This document shows positions 30,751 to 30,852 of a DNA stretch of 30,852 nucleotides, piece by piece. Every line of letters begins with the position of its first letter. Position 1 is the first letter of the stretch. The notes beneath the pieces are model-generated. The model saw only the letters and a list, made by a program, of their open reading frames with translations, was not told where the DNA came from and made no database searches. This DNA is from Clostridiales bacterium (GTDB taxonomy: Bacteria > Bacillota > Clostridia > Oscillospirales > Oscillospiraceae), in NCBI GenBank assembly GCA_019415645.1, contig DXYV01000035.1, positions 1 through 30,852 on the forward strand, given 5' to 3'. The translations under genes and the position numbers were made by a program.

Positions 30751-30852
30751 ATGTGTGGTGCGGAGCAAATGAGAAAACTAAAAGATTTACTCAACCCAAT
30801 TGGGGACTTCCATTTCCAAAGTGGTAAAGATAAGGTTGATTTTATTGGTACT
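30751..30852 (+). CDS. Start of a partial reading frame at the window edge
   Basis: The frame is open to the window end from ATG 30751, or from in-frame ATG 30769 preceded closely by GGAG (30762-30765). It encodes MRKLKDLLNPIGDFHFQSGKDKVDFIGT, a short stretch I cannot assign. It is more AT-rich than the surrounding element and lies just beyond the insertion sequence, so it may be host or other-element DNA. Confidence 0.4.
   Translation, partial: MCGAEQMRKLKDLLNPIGDFHFQSGKDKVDFIGT

Noticed and set aside
1..30852. CRISPR array, tRNA or rRNA genes
   Set aside because: No regularly spaced repeat array, cloverleaf or rRNA-like sequence was seen; the boxA-like stretch at 19947 is not accompanied by rRNA.

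Overview
The window looks like a mosaic conjugative or mobilizable element from a GC-rich, gut-type Firmicute. Oscillospiraceae-like is an inference from strong GGAGG ribosome sites, GC-rich codon use and family resemblance; no rRNA or marker gene is present. The gene families and order (MobP-type relaxase, toprim/DUF3991 protein, VirD4-type coupling protein, HTH proteins, sigma-like regulator, large serine recombinases, YolD/Y-family polymerase) fit a clostridial ICE or IME. No VirB4, VirB6 or other mating-channel gene is present.

Layout. (1) 1-6700, GC-rich transfer module: possible oriT/leader (1-169), ribbon-helix-helix-like accessory protein, relaxase fused to Sel1-like repeats, small basic protein, toprim protein, a divergent XRE repressor with a nested-palindrome control region, VirD4-type coupling protein and a small HTH protein. 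(2) 6700-7940, AT-rich insert: an 18-bp-arm palindrome, an XRE regulator and a DUF1273/SLOG protein. (3) 7994-17885, transport island: a minus-strand Opp/Nik-type importer (two permeases, two ATPases, binding lipoprotein) and a TetR regulator, divergent from a plus-strand pair of YbtPQ/IrtAB-like ABC half-transporters, a cysteine-rich KTR zinc-ribbon protein and a DtxR/MntR-family regulator. Two matching TetR-type operators sit on two well-formed divergent promoters, and a DtxR-box-like palindrome lies on the importer promoter. I infer a metal or metallophore uptake system. (4) 17900-20595, regulatory segment: a response regulator without a kinase, a hairpin-rich leader, a sigma-region-4-like protein, then a boxA-like sequence followed by three terminator-like hairpins. 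(5) 20596-24961, recombination module: small SHOCT-like protein and three co-translated recombinase-family genes, the middle one lacking the catalytic serine domain. (6) 24958-29232, tail: unknown protein, metallophosphoesterase, AlkZ-related protein, Y-family polymerase whose only suitable start codon is ACG, and YolD-like protein. (7) 29507-30690, a single-frame IS3-family transposase, followed by the start of a truncated reading frame.

The most unusual signals are regulatory. Similar palindromes overlap or reach the ribosome sites of both the coupling-protein and sigma-like genes. Near-identical terminator hairpins lie inside or ahead of two element operons, one of them downstream of a boxA-like sequence. 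Together these suggest coordinated post-initiation control of transfer and excision. All functional assignments come from reading the sequence; no database search was run.
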